A stretch of DNA of 64,000 bases from Microbulbifer salipaludis (GTDB lineage Bacteria > Pseudomonadota > Gammaproteobacteria > Pseudomonadales > Cellvibrionaceae), in contig NZ_JAEKJR010000002.1 of NCBI RefSeq assembly GCF_017303155.1, positions 1,302,001 through 1,366,000 of the forward strand, written 5' to 3'. The notes under the pieces are model-generated. The model had not been told where the DNA came from. It did no database searches and was given only the letters and a program-made list of their open reading frames with translations. Positions 36,038-44,834 of the stretch are shown here, piece by piece (position 1 is the stretch's first letter; each line of letters starts with the position of its first letter). The position numbers were made by a program, and so were the translations under genes.

Positions 36038-37267
36038 ATGAAGAAGATCATTTCCACCAAAGAATTTCTGATCAACGGGACCCCATATCCTGGATTCCCC
36101 TTGTTCTACGATAATGAACATAGGCTTGTTAAAGACGTTCACAGGTACTTGGTTAAGCGGTGCATCATTAATGGTAGAGTTAAAGAGACTTCATGGGGGC
36201 AATACGGCCATAGCCTTTATGATTACTTCGATTGGCTAGAGGCAAACTTCGTAGAAGTCGAGGGTGGTATATCAATAGGTGATGCCTGGAAGCTAGGTTG
36301 TGGTTCTGACGACAGTCCGGAACGCTCTGTTTTGGCGCAGTACCGAGATTGGTTGCTTAGACCACTGAATCATCCAACTCATCCTGGCTGTGGTCTTGCT
36401 ATTTCTACTGTTAATGATCGCTTGGGCGAAGTTATCCGGTTCTATAGATACGCTTTGCGTGAGCGTTTAATCGGCCGACCGCCGTTTGATCTTGACGAAA
36501 TCAAAGTCAGAAGGCCGACTGGGTTTCTAGGCCATACTGATGCATCACAAGGGGTTGTCCATTCGCCTAACGTTCTTCTTCGCAATCGTCGAGCACTAAT
36601 CAAGGTTCTCTCGAAACACCAAATTAGAGAGTTTTTAGAATGCATTACGAATAATAAACACAAGATCTTTGCGCGCCTTGCACTGGGCTCAGGAATGCGT
36701 AGAGAAGAGCTTAATACGTTTCCTCTAAAGTACGTTGTCAATACTGCGTATCTACCAAAAGAAAAACATTGGGTACGTGTGTATCTTGATCCTAGGGACA
36801 TGCGTATCAAAGGAGAGCAGCCACGAAGTATCCTGATTAGTCGTGCGCTTATGGCCGATCTTTGGCTGTACGTAATTCACGAACGACCAGTGGAGGAAGT
36901 GCGCTCAGGTAAGAAACAATTAGTGTTGTTTCTGAATCAGCAAGGTAAGCCATATGATGTCGACCATTCAAGTATTGCTGAAGGATGGAAGAAATTTGGT
37001 CTAACTTACCCGGTAAACCTTCACACACACAGACACACCTACGCGACACACACGCTGTATAGTCTGAACAGACTCAAGGCTATGGGGAAGTACAAAGGTG
37101 ATCCCATACTTTTTGTCAAGAATCGATTGGGGCATGCTTCAATTCATACAACGATGAAATATCTACATGTGCTGGATGATTTGGATGTGGAGGACTTGCA
37201 GTTTAACCATGATCTGGATCTAGAAGAGCTTACCATGGACGATGAGATAGTGGGGGAAGATGGCTAA
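36038..37267 (+). CDS. Tyrosine recombinase, first of a trio
   Basis: A 409-residue tyrosine recombinase. Catalytic residues are visible: Arg in LGSGMRREELNTFP (about residue 222), HTHRHTYATH (His-x-x-Arg, about 329-338), LGHASIHTTMKY with the histidine and the nucleophile Tyr (about 364-374). An N-terminal core-binding domain precedes them. It lies nearest the insertion point. Its stop overlaps the next recombinase start by 8 nt, so the three are translated as a unit. Recombinase trios are known from RIT elements and Tn554-like transposons. Which group this belongs to is not settled. Confidence 0.9.
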   Translation: MKKIISTKEFLINGTPYPGFPLFYDNEHRLVKDVHRYLVKRCIINGRVKETSWGQYGHSLYDYFDWLEANFVEVEGGISIGDAWKLGCGSDDSPERSVLAQYRDWLLRPLNHPTHPGCGLAISTVNDRLGEVIRFYRYALRERLIGRPPFDLDEIKVRRPTGFLGHTDASQGVVHSPNVLLRNRRALIKVLSKHQIREFLECITNNKHKIFARLALGSGMRREELNTFPLKYVVNTAYLPKEKHWVRVYLDPRDMRIKGEQPRSILISRALMADLWLYVIHERPVEEVRSGKKQLVLFLNQQGKPYDVDHSSIAEGWKKFGLTYPVNLHTHRHTYATHTLYSLNRLKAMGKYKGDPILFVKNRLGHASIHTTMKYLHVLDDLDVEDLQFNHDLDLEELTMDDEIVGEDG

Positions 37268-38870
37268 ACGAAAGAGTCGAAAAGATTCCTCGGTTATCGA
37301 TGTAGCTACTTTCCAAGAGAGAGATAACTCGACAACTAACACTCAAGAAACATTGCCTATCGCTACGGCAATTGAGCTTCCCAAAAGCACAAGCGTATCT
37401 TTGAGACAGCTCAAATTCGATGATTTATATGGAATTGGCTGTGACGATATTATCGCTCGCGCTCAATGCAAGCTTAAGAAGCTAGTGGATGAACATGTTG
37501 ATACACGAGGAAAGTCACTATCACTCAAGACTATCCGCAGCTATCACAGCGCTCTTAGGGTATTTGGGAGATTTTGCCAGATAGAAGCTAAATCTAGAGA
37601 TGCAGAGTTATTATTCAGTGATATTAACGAAATTCTCATACAGCATTTTTTAAATTATCTTTATGAGCTCGGAGTAGGAAGGACTCACTTTAGCAACGTC
37701 AAACAACTGCTCGTTCGATGCGGGATTGGCAAGTCTTTTTTTCCAAAGAATCCGTATCCGAATAGTAATCGGAAAATGAAGGGTCAAAAAAAGCTGTCCA
37801 AAGACGAACGTGCCCTGGTTGCGCGCGCCGTAAAAAAAGATTGGAGCGCTATTCGGCAGAGCAGTGGCGAATTGACTACCCAACAATTGGTCTCCTGCAT
37901 TGTAGGAATTGCCCTGCGTACCGGCATGAATCCGACGCCTCTAGTTGAGTTGCGGACAGATTGCCTTCTGCCACACCCTCTGAAGGATGATCGTATGGTG
38001 ATCGTGTCTTACAAACGTCGGGGTAATCAGATCAATGTGACTCCGGCCAAGAAGCACCTAAATGGCGCTACGTTTAAAACGGCGCTACCTGACGTAATAG
38101 AAATTGTTAAGCTAATTGAGGAGCGCAATGCGAAGGTTCGATCAAATTCTGAGTATCCAGACCGTCTGTTTGTTGGTTCCGCCAGAAAAAGTAACCACCA
38201 GCATCAGTTAGGCGATCCGATAGTTGTGACGGCAGATATGCTAAATCAACGGAATGGCTTAGCCGGATTTGTGAGGCGGAATGAGCTTTATGACGGATTT
38301 GATAATCTGCTACAACTGAACACCATGCGGCTCAGGAAGAGTTTTGAGAATCGTATCTGGGAGCTTTCAGGAGGAGACCCGTTTATGACGGCAGCAGCAG
38401 GGAATCACTCGGTGAGAGTGTCTGATACTCACTACTTAGAAGTACCTGAAGATGCCGATGAGAGATTGCAATTTATCGGTGAAACTTTCGTGAATAAATT
38501 GTTGGCCTCTGACGCAGAGTCCACGCCGGTTGCGCACTGTAAAGATTCTCTAGATGGCCACCGAGCGCCAAAAAACGGAAATTACTGTGATGCGTTCCTA
38601 GCGTGCTTTCGATGTAAAAGTTTTGTTGTTACCGAGGATGATTTACATAAGCTATTTAGCCTTTATTGGATGCTGGTGCGGGAGCGAGATGTCATGAGTA
38701 CGCGTGCTTGGTCAAGGCACTTTCGTCATATTCTACGTACTATCGACGATAATATTGCCCCTCAGTTTGATATTTCGAAAGTGCAGTCGATGCGCGAACA
38801 TGCGAAACATAATCCTCATCCTTATTGGCAAACTCTCGACCAACTTGGAGGCCTCGAAAGTGTCTACTAA
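37260..38870 (+). CDS. Tyrosine recombinase-like protein, second of a trio
   Basis: A 536-residue protein with recombinase architecture but altered catalytic boxes. Box I reads RTGMNPTPLVELR, where Asn stands in the usual Arg position after Gly-Met. Box II is LNTMRLRKSFENR, where Asn replaces the usual His while Arg is kept. The final box GNHSVRVSDTHYLEV keeps His and the nucleophile Tyr. The C-terminus has a cysteine cluster (AHC, YCDAF, ACFRCKSF) resembling a zinc ribbon. It probably works with the other two, perhaps in a structural or partner role. ATG 37260 is preceded by a GGGGGAAG element and overlaps the previous gene. Confidence 0.82.
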   Translation: MAKRKSRKDSSVIDVATFQERDNSTTNTQETLPIATAIELPKSTSVSLRQLKFDDLYGIGCDDIIARAQCKLKKLVDEHVDTRGKSLSLKTIRSYHSALRVFGRFCQIEAKSRDAELLFSDINEILIQHFLNYLYELGVGRTHFSNVKQLLVRCGIGKSFFPKNPYPNSNRKMKGQKKLSKDERALVARAVKKDWSAIRQSSGELTTQQLVSCIVGIALRTGMNPTPLVELRTDCLLPHPLKDDRMVIVSYKRRGNQINVTPAKKHLNGATFKTALPDVIEIVKLIEERNAKVRSNSEYPDRLFVGSARKSNHQHQLGDPIVVTADMLNQRNGLAGFVRRNELYDGFDNLLQLNTMRLRKSFENRIWELSGGDPFMTAAAGNHSVRVSDTHYLEVPEDADERLQFIGETFVNKLLASDAESTPVAHCKDSLDGHRAPKNGNYCDAFLACFRCKSFVVTEDDLHKLFSLYWMLVRERDVMSTRAWSRHFRHILRTIDDNIAPQFDISKVQSMREHAKHNPHPYWQTLDQLGGLESVY

Positions 38871-40701
38871 GCCGAGGCATGTCATCCAGTTGAACGAGGC
38901 AGTGCAAGCGATTAGAGAGCGTCAAGAGGTCGATCGTACGCTGTTTATCACGACACACAGTAGGTACGGTGACGAAGTTATTAAATTGCCGCTTAGCTGG
39001 TTCCCGGTAGATACAAGAAAAAACAATCAACAACTTAATTTCTTGACCGTGCCCGAGTGCTGGCGCGAGCCAATCCGCCAAGCGGTTACTCGTTTGCTGT
39101 CGCGTGTTGGCCCAAAAGGCACCAATAAACGAGGGGGTACTATTGTAAGCCTTTTTCGGCATATGCGCTCATTCGCAAAGTGGTGTTCAGGTGTGGGGTA
39201 TGGTCCTGAGTCGTTGAGTGAAGATGCATACTCATCTTATTACCATCGTTGCAAGGTACTCCCTGGGCAAAAGCCTGGCACTAGGCTGGGCGCTGGAGCG
39301 ATAAAGCATCGACTTTCCGCAGTGGAATCCCTTTTTAGCCTTCTCAAGGGAACGAGTTTTGAAGTTCCTGAGCCTTGGCCTGAGACCAGCGCGTATGCAT
39401 TATCTGGCGTAGCGAAGGAAAGAGGCGCAATCCTGGCCGGAAAAACGATATTAATGACAGAGGACGTCGTAACGAAGATTTTCCAAGCGGCGGTGTCAGT
39501 GATGGACGGTGCGGATAACTTGTTTACGGTTGAGGCAAAGCTAACTAATGTTGTGCGCACAGCTCCAGAGGGGGTTACTCGAAAAGCTTTAGAGAAGAGG
39601 CTGGCGCAAGTTTCGCGTAATGCCGGCTTTAAACGTAAGCGAGAAGTTAATGAAGCGCGTTCTCGCTTGCGCGATGCTTGCGCTATCGTGATCTTGATCA
39701 CTGTGGGTATGCGTATCAGTGAATTGGTGAGCATTAAGGCCGGAGGCTACCGACATGAAAGCCGCGAAGACATCACACTTTACTTTATTGAAGCCCATGT
39801 AGCCAAAACAGGAGATGGTCTATCTGAATTTGTCGCCCCAGAGATCGCTATACGTGCCTTTAGAGTCCTGGAACAATTGTCTGTCGATCTGAGAGCTAGG
39901 CATATGGAATTACTCGACGCGACACGAATCTCTGGTGATTCGCATAAATACGCAGAATTAATAGCTCACGAACAAGGGTTATTCCTCGCCAAGAGCAATA
40001 AGAATGGCACGATTTCGACTCACACCGGTATGAATGTTAGGCTGAAAGCTTTCGTTGCTGGGTTAGGGATTGATTGGGATTTTAATAGCCACCAGGCTCG
40101 CCGAACTTTTGCAGTCAACGTAGCAAGGTCCAGTCGTGGAGATCTGATGCTACTGAAAGAGCATTTTAAGCATTGGTCATTAGATATGACGGTATTGTAT
40201 GCCGCGCATGAATCAGCTGATGAGGAATTATGGGACTGCGTATATGACGCAGTAAGTAATTTGCGAGTGGAAACAATTGGGCGCTGGTTAGGTGGAAATG
40301 CTTTACTCGCTGGCGGGCTAGCTCACAGAATGATGACCTTAAGAGCTAATGATGAAGATGTGAAGGTTTATGGTTCACGCGAGAAGCTGATCGAAGTCGT
40401 GTCCGAGACCGTCAATATCCGTAGTACAGGTGTGGCCTGGTGCACTGCAGCTGACATCAATTGCGGTGGCGGCTATGGAATGGAAAGAACGCGATGCGCT
40501 GATTGCTCTAGCTCAGTGATTGAGGCTAGTCCACACCAGGCGAAGTGGGAAGCAATGCTGATTCAACAGTTGGAGCTGAAGGAATTGAGCGATATTGGTG
40601 TTGCGGCGAAAGAAAGAGCAGAGAGAGACTACCAGCACTGCAGGCAGGTTTTGACTGACTTGGGTTGCGATGTCGATGCATTAGAGGCTGAGCCTATTTA
40701 G
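38860..40701 (+). CDS. Tyrosine recombinase, third of a trio, with C-terminal cysteine cluster
   Basis: A 613-residue recombinase. The catalytic set is complete: VGMRISELVS, HQARRTFAVNVA (His-x-x-Arg), HFKHWSLDMTVLY with His/Trp and the Tyr nucleophile. A C-terminal cluster WCTAADINC...RCADC resembles a zinc ribbon, as in Tn554-type TnpB proteins. The start was set at GTG 38860, with TTGGAGG about 9 nt upstream, overlapping the previous gene by 11 nt. A longer ATG start at 38704 lies wholly inside the previous gene and would add a hydrophobic, unrelated N-terminus, so it is rejected. Confidence 0.88.
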   Translation: MSTKPRHVIQLNEAVQAIRERQEVDRTLFITTHSRYGDEVIKLPLSWFPVDTRKNNQQLNFLTVPECWREPIRQAVTRLLSRVGPKGTNKRGGTIVSLFRHMRSFAKWCSGVGYGPESLSEDAYSSYYHRCKVLPGQKPGTRLGAGAIKHRLSAVESLFSLLKGTSFEVPEPWPETSAYALSGVAKERGAILAGKTILMTEDVVTKIFQAAVSVMDGADNLFTVEAKLTNVVRTAPEGVTRKALEKRLAQVSRNAGFKRKREVNEARSRLRDACAIVILITVGMRISELVSIKAGGYRHESREDITLYFIEAHVAKTGDGLSEFVAPEIAIRAFRVLEQLSVDLRARHMELLDATRISGDSHKYAELIAHEQGLFLAKSNKNGTISTHTGMNVRLKAFVAGLGIDWDFNSHQARRTFAVNVARSSRGDLMLLKEHFKHWSLDMTVLYAAHESADEELWDCVYDAVSNLRVETIGRWLGGNALLAGGLAHRMMTLRANDEDVKVYGSREKLIEVVSETVNIRSTGVAWCTAADINCGGGYGMERTRCADCSSSVIEASPHQAKWEAMLIQQLELKELSDIGVAAKERAERDYQHCRQVLTDLGCDVDALEAEPI

Positions 40702-40803
40702 TGAAAGCACTTGAATAAAGTTTGCACACTGTGGGTAATTTGTGCGTGACTGATTCTCGAAGAAACCGCCAGTAGTGTTTAGTAGACAAGGATAGAAGTC
40801 GGA

Positions 40804-41064
40804 CTATTTTCCTCTTTTGCTTCGTTGCAGAGCATTAATCAGCACGTCTAATCCTTCATGGGGGTCTGCCTGCAGGGTTTCGCAGTACTCTACAAACTCT
40901 GCAATGTCAATACGCTTTCGCTCCTGCTCGATCTTACCAATAATCGAGTGATGCCGACCAAACAGTTCGGCTGCTGCACGAATAGACAAGCCGCGCTCCT
41001 CCCGCTTCTGTTTAAGCCATTGGCGGAGCTTTTCGTGTTCGTATGAGTATGGGGTTCGCTTCAT
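40804..41064 (-). CDS. XRE-family HTH repressor
   Basis: An 86-residue protein, nearly all one helix-turn-helix domain: LRQWLKQKREERGLSIRAAAELFGRHHSIIGKIEQERKRID, then a short helix VEYCETLQADPHEGLDVLINAL. The start at 41064 (MKRTPYSYE) falls directly in an inverted-repeat operator shared with the divergent operon, which fits an autorepressor. An alternative start nine codons upstream would run deeper into that operator. It probably represses itself and the winged-helix/helicase pair on the other side. Confidence 0.85.
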   Translation of the reverse strand: MKRTPYSYEHEKLRQWLKQKREERGLSIRAAAELFGRHHSIIGKIEQERKRIDIAEFVEYCETLQADPHEGLDVLINALQRSKRGK

Positions 41065-41111
41065 TGTCTCGATGTTAGAGACGAAGTACAATGGCGCGAA
41101 ATTCGAGACAA
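41064..41111. promoter_or_regulatory. Inverted-repeat operator between the XRE gene and the helicase operon
   Basis: TTGTCTCG at 41064-41071 is the exact reverse complement of CGAGACAA at 41104-41111. A third half-site GAGAC lies at 41078-41082 and pairs with GTCTC at 41066-41070. The sites occupy the short divergent promoter space between the XRE gene and the 178-residue gene starting at 41123. This is a typical layout for cooperative binding of a small phage-type repressor. Confidence 0.6.
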
Positions 41112-41122
41112 GCAGATGTACT

Positions 41123-41659
41123 ATGAAGCCGTTAAAGGTGAAGCCTGAGTTGGCCTCCTTATTGAAGAGTGGCCAATTTGAGACCTTTTCTGTACCCCGT
41201 ATTAGAGATGCATATCAGAGCCTGACAGGTACTGGTGATAAGCCCAAAAAGGTAGTCAGTCAGTTAGTTAAGAGACACCTGCGTAAGCTTGAAGAGTGTG
41301 GTGTCTTGAGGAGGAGAAATACTGATAGGCTTCATCCAATTGAGTATCAGTTGGTTGACGTATCTCGATTACATCGATCAGGAACGGTTGATCTTGAACT
41401 TTCTGCAGTAGCTGAAGTGGGATCAGAGCCATTTCCCGCTGAGGTCATTCAAGGCCTTAAGGCGAAATTGAATAAATATCGAACAGAAATGCTCTCTGCT
41501 ATGGGGGCCCTCGAAGAGTACGAGGCAATAGTCCAAGCCAGCCCCTATCTCAAAAATACTATTCAATCAAAGTATGACCAAACACGAGAGGACTACGCCA
41601 AAACCCTAGGAAAGGTAAAGGCTCTAGAGTCTCTTATTGTTCTCACTCCAAACGCATAA
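41123..41659 (+). CDS. Winged-helix-like and coiled-coil protein of the helicase operon
   Basis: A 178-residue protein of unrecognised family. Residues 1-85 look like a winged helix (ASLLKSGQFETFSVPRIRDAYQSLTG, then KKVVSQLVKRHLRKLEECGVLRRRN, then YQLVD). Residues 110-175 are highly charged and helical and could form a coiled coil (IQGLKAKLNKYRTEMLSAMGALEEYEAIV). The start at 41123 (MKPLKVKPEL) clears the operator. An upstream frame start at 41072 lies inside it. Its stop is 5 nt before the helicase ATG, so the two are one operon. It may be a regulator or the DNA-recognition partner of the helicase. This is inference. Confidence 0.75.
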   Translation: MKPLKVKPELASLLKSGQFETFSVPRIRDAYQSLTGTGDKPKKVVSQLVKRHLRKLEECGVLRRRNTDRLHPIEYQLVDVSRLHRSGTVDLELSAVAEVGSEPFPAEVIQGLKAKLNKYRTEMLSAMGALEEYEAIVQASPYLKNTIQSKYDQTREDYAKTLGKVKALESLIVLTPNA

Positions 41660-41664
41660 CCTAT

Positions 41665-43113
41665 ATGAACTTACGCCTTTGGCAGGCCGAATGCATCTCA
41701 TTGGCCTACGAGCAGTATTGCTCAAATATTCGCCATTTTATGTGTCTTGCGACCCCAGGTGCTGGAAAGACAGTAATGGCTTCAGTACTTGCAAAACGCC
41801 TGTTCGATATGGGCATGATCGATATGGTGATGTGTTTCTCGCCCTCAATCTTGGTGGCAGACGACTTCCGTAAAGAGCTTGAAGCTCAGACTGGGAGGCG
41901 ATTGACCGGCCAATTAGGTGCTCATGGTTTCTCAATTACATATCAATCTATGAGTTCAATGAGCCCAGATTTCTGGGAAATCTTAGAAAATTTTCGTGTA
42001 TTTGTAATATTTGATGAAATTCACCATTGCGCTGCCACCGAAGTGGGTAAAAGCAACAGTTGGGGGGAAACCATTCATCGCTACATCCGTGGCAAGACAG
42101 CCTACACGCTTGCCTTGACGGGCACGCCATGGAGATCGGACAGTATTCCCATAGTGCTTGCTGACTACTGTAAAAATTCGGGGAGTGTGCAATGTGATTT
42201 CCGCTATGGCCTCGCTGCAGCAATTGCTGATGAAGTCTGCAGAACACCAAGAATTACCGCGGTCGACAATTCCCAAATTTGCGTCACGGCAGGTCAAGAG
42301 TCTTATCGTTACTCTTCTTTTCGAGAATTGCTCTCGCAGTCGGATTGTAGTTATCAGGATCTATTAGATGATGAGGTTCTAATCATTGAGATCTTGCGTC
42401 TAGCTGCCGCTAAGTTGGACAGCTTGAGAAGAAAAACCCCAAATGCTGGCGGACTCATTGTTGCAACTTCTGTTAGTCATGCACGCAAAATCGCCCGCCT
42501 CTTGTACGGTGAACTAAACGAAACAGCGGAAATAGCCACTTATGTGGACGAAAAGCCAATGGCGACCATTCGTAAGTTCCGTAATAGCTCCAGAAAATGG
42601 ATTATTTCCGTTGGTATGATCAGTGAGGGCACTAACCTCCCGCGGCTGAAGGTTTGCTGTTATCTGACTCGTGTCAAGACAGAACTCTATTTTCGACAAG
42701 TTTTGGGTAGAATCCTTCGCTCTACGGGCCAGTTAGGTGAGAGCGGTTACTTATTTATGCCCGCGGAACCGACATTAGTCGAGTATGGACAGCGAGTCTC
42801 AGAAGATATTCCAGAATCTAACATTCTAACTTTCGAAAAGGCTGTTTCGAGTGTCCGAGTTGATATTTCTCAGGATTCTTTATGTTGCGGGGATGAGGGG
42901 GAAGGGAACACCACAGCGACAGAGCACGAAATGTTCACCTTTGATGAGGCACTAGTAGTATCTTTAGAGCCTTCCGATTCGCTGTTGACGCTAGCAGAAT
43001 CCTATGAGGCTTGCGTCAAGATTTCCGGAGATTTCGTTCAGAGACTGCTAGAGATAAGTGGAGCTGAGTTTGAAATTTCTGGTAATCCTCCTGCCGGCCA
43101 ATTGCCTCAATAG
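41665..43113 (+). CDS. SF2 DEAD/DEAH-type helicase
   Basis: A 482-residue superfamily 2 helicase. Motifs: Walker A ATPGAGKT (29-36), DEIH (about 117-120), LTGTPWR, a second RecA lobe with IISVGMISEGTNLPRLKVCCYLTRVK, and motif VI RQVLGRILR (about 344-352). The compact SSL2/RAD25-like core is followed by about 120 residues of acidic C-terminus with no recognised domain. Its operon with a winged-helix-like partner under an XRE repressor suggests an element-maintenance or anti-phage role. It does not match Hachiman, Zorya or other helicase systems that I can recognise. Confidence 0.85.
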   Translation: MNLRLWQAECISLAYEQYCSNIRHFMCLATPGAGKTVMASVLAKRLFDMGMIDMVMCFSPSILVADDFRKELEAQTGRRLTGQLGAHGFSITYQSMSSMSPDFWEILENFRVFVIFDEIHHCAATEVGKSNSWGETIHRYIRGKTAYTLALTGTPWRSDSIPIVLADYCKNSGSVQCDFRYGLAAAIADEVCRTPRITAVDNSQICVTAGQESYRYSSFRELLSQSDCSYQDLLDDEVLIIEILRLAAAKLDSLRRKTPNAGGLIVATSVSHARKIARLLYGELNETAEIATYVDEKPMATIRKFRNSSRKWIISVGMISEGTNLPRLKVCCYLTRVKTELYFRQVLGRILRSTGQLGESGYLFMPAEPTLVEYGQRVSEDIPESNILTFEKAVSSVRVDISQDSLCCGDEGEGNTTATEHEMFTFDEALVVSLEPSDSLLTLAESYEACVKISGDFVQRLLEISGAEFEISGNPPAGQLPQ

Positions 43114-43177
43114 TGAAACTACAAATTCAGTTTTTTCCGGTGTATCAAAATCGAGTACCAACATATGATTGCAGATC

Positions 43178-44407
43178 TTAACTGGCTGCCAGTTTGAAAT
43201 CACTATCATCCTCTTCCTGAATACAGGAAACACCCCTGACACGATGGTAACGAAGTGAATCTGGCACATAAAATATGGACACGGTTGATGAGTGCTCCTC
43301 AGAAAATACATCATTATCTATTAGCGCGCACATTGGTTCCTCAGAAACCTTGCTTGCCTCAGGGAATAGTGCAAAACAGGAGCCGGCTTGATCCTGCTGA
43401 ACAGAACTATAGAGTATTCCATCCGCAAAATCCCTAAACTTGACCCTTCAATATTCAAAGATAAACTGAGTTGATAGATATGGGTTGCTCTCTGCACGCC
43501 GTGCAGGTCTCGACATACTGAAAACCAATTCTTTAAAGAAGGATCTTGCATGGGAATGTCGGAGAACGTCATCGTGGTAAATGTCATCTACAGCAGAGCA
43601 GTCTGGTAGCTTATTTAGATCTATTAGATTCAATTTCGACAGCGCACGGAACTCCGCTGAAACCGCAAGGTCGCCCACAATTGGACGAATTTCACTAATG
43701 CATGTGCTCCTATTAAAAGCACCATAAAACACTGATATTCCTGACGGGCTCATTCGCTGATCTGATGCCAACTGGGGTGGTGTCGGCCCTAGCTCACTAC
43801 ACGGCTCAGCCTGCATTTTCTTTAGAGCATTTATTGATGAGGCTATTCTTGCTCTATATAGTGGAATTTGATAGTCAATTACTTTGATAACGTTCTTGCT
43901 TTCTAAATCAAGATCATCAGTTAGGATATGAAAAAGATCATCCAAGAACTCCTTCGCGTCTCGATTGAAAAACCGATGACCACTTGCAATACTTCGAAGA
44001 AAATCTCTCTATCCAACAGTAAACTCGTTATCGGTTAAATTTACATCATTTATCATAAAGCATTGATCAATCAATTGCAGGGCATTTGGATCAACAAACT
44101 CCAGTTCCAGGGCCTCACATAATTGACTATTAAATCTCTCTGACTTTGAGGGTGGGTGGAAGTCGAGGCGATCGAAAATTTCTCGGATAGGAAGATCGGC
44201 ACCACAATCAATGTCCACCTTGGTCATCTGCGGCAAAGCATCAAAAGGAACAAGAGTGCTTTCAAATAGCGCAACAATATGCTCCACTACTATCATTTCA
44301 TCGACACCTGTCGCCTCATTACCGCAGTGCGCACATTGCTCCAATAAACCGCGCCCGATTACAAAGTGCTTCAAAGCTGGGCTAATCATACATTCTTCGT
44401 AAATCAT
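43178..44407 (-). pseudogene. HEPN/RES-domain NAD-targeting toxin gene with two in-frame stops
   Basis: Reading one minus-strand frame from ATG 44407 to a final stop at 43178 gives about 409 codons, interrupted by TAG at 44009-44011 and TGA at 43448-43450. The N-terminal part has Cys-x-x-Cys (EQCAHCG) and RDFLRSIASGHRFFNRD, as in the HEPN-like N-terminal domain that precedes RES. The C-terminal part is a RES domain: LYRARI, RMSPSGISVFYGAF, IRPIVGDLAVSAEF, then TQFIFEY and FADGILYSS, which continue across the second stop. RES toxins degrade NAD. Coding sense continues cleanly through both stops, so this is recent decay. No antitoxin gene was recognised beside it. Confidence 0.75.
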
Positions 44408-44834
44408 AGAATAAGTCTCAATTTCCCGTCAGCTTCCCATGCCTAATATGGATCATAACTTATGCGCGCTTACTAAATAGCAGTCCCAGCGAGTTTTCAC
44501 TCTTCACTGGACAAGAATACCGGTGTTGGGTGTTTCGGTCGACAGGAGACAGTAGGCATTCGGACAAAGCTTCTGCGCCAAGCCGAACGGGTGATACTTG
44601 GGCGGGGGAGGCGGAACCTTCGATTTTCATGGCAAAGGTTCAACACTGCCAATTGCGAGATGGCCGTGCAATTGTGGGTCGCGTTAGCCACTTGCAGAAG
44701 CGTGATATGTTGACAGGAATTGGTCTGGTAAAGTTCGAGGTGCCGACGAGCGTGCACAAAATGAATTGCTGTTACATTGCTAGCTATTGAATTGGGGGTA
44801 TCCCCCGCTCTCATTAAAAGAGCGGGGGAAGGGT
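44408..44834. other. Gap with no recognised gene; perfect hairpin near the right end
   Basis: Open frames on both strands (for example 44530-44790 plus) have no recognisable protein content. The notable item is a perfect 10-bp hairpin, CCCCCGCTCT at 44802-44811 with AGAGCGGGGG at 44819-44828, loop CATTAAA, lying 6 bp past the stop of the minus-strand lipoprotein gene. An overlapping tight GGGGGTATCCCCC fold adjoins it on the left. It probably ends or protects the lipoprotein transcript. No U tract follows on the minus strand. Confidence 0.5.

Noticed and set aside
38704..38859. Upstream ATG extension of the third recombinase
   Set aside because: It lies inside the second recombinase gene and adds a hydrophobic stretch with no recombinase similarity. 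GTG 38860 has a good ribosome site.
43048..43587. Other short minus-strand ORFs inside the RES locus (43048-43314, 43321-43587)
   Set aside because: They are out of frame with the RES domain, whose family text reads through the same bases in the main frame.
44497..44814. Minus-strand ORF of 105 codons beside the lipoprotein
   Set aside because: Arg-, Pro- and His-rich text without domain similarity, and it runs into the hairpin. Possibly debris of an older insertion.
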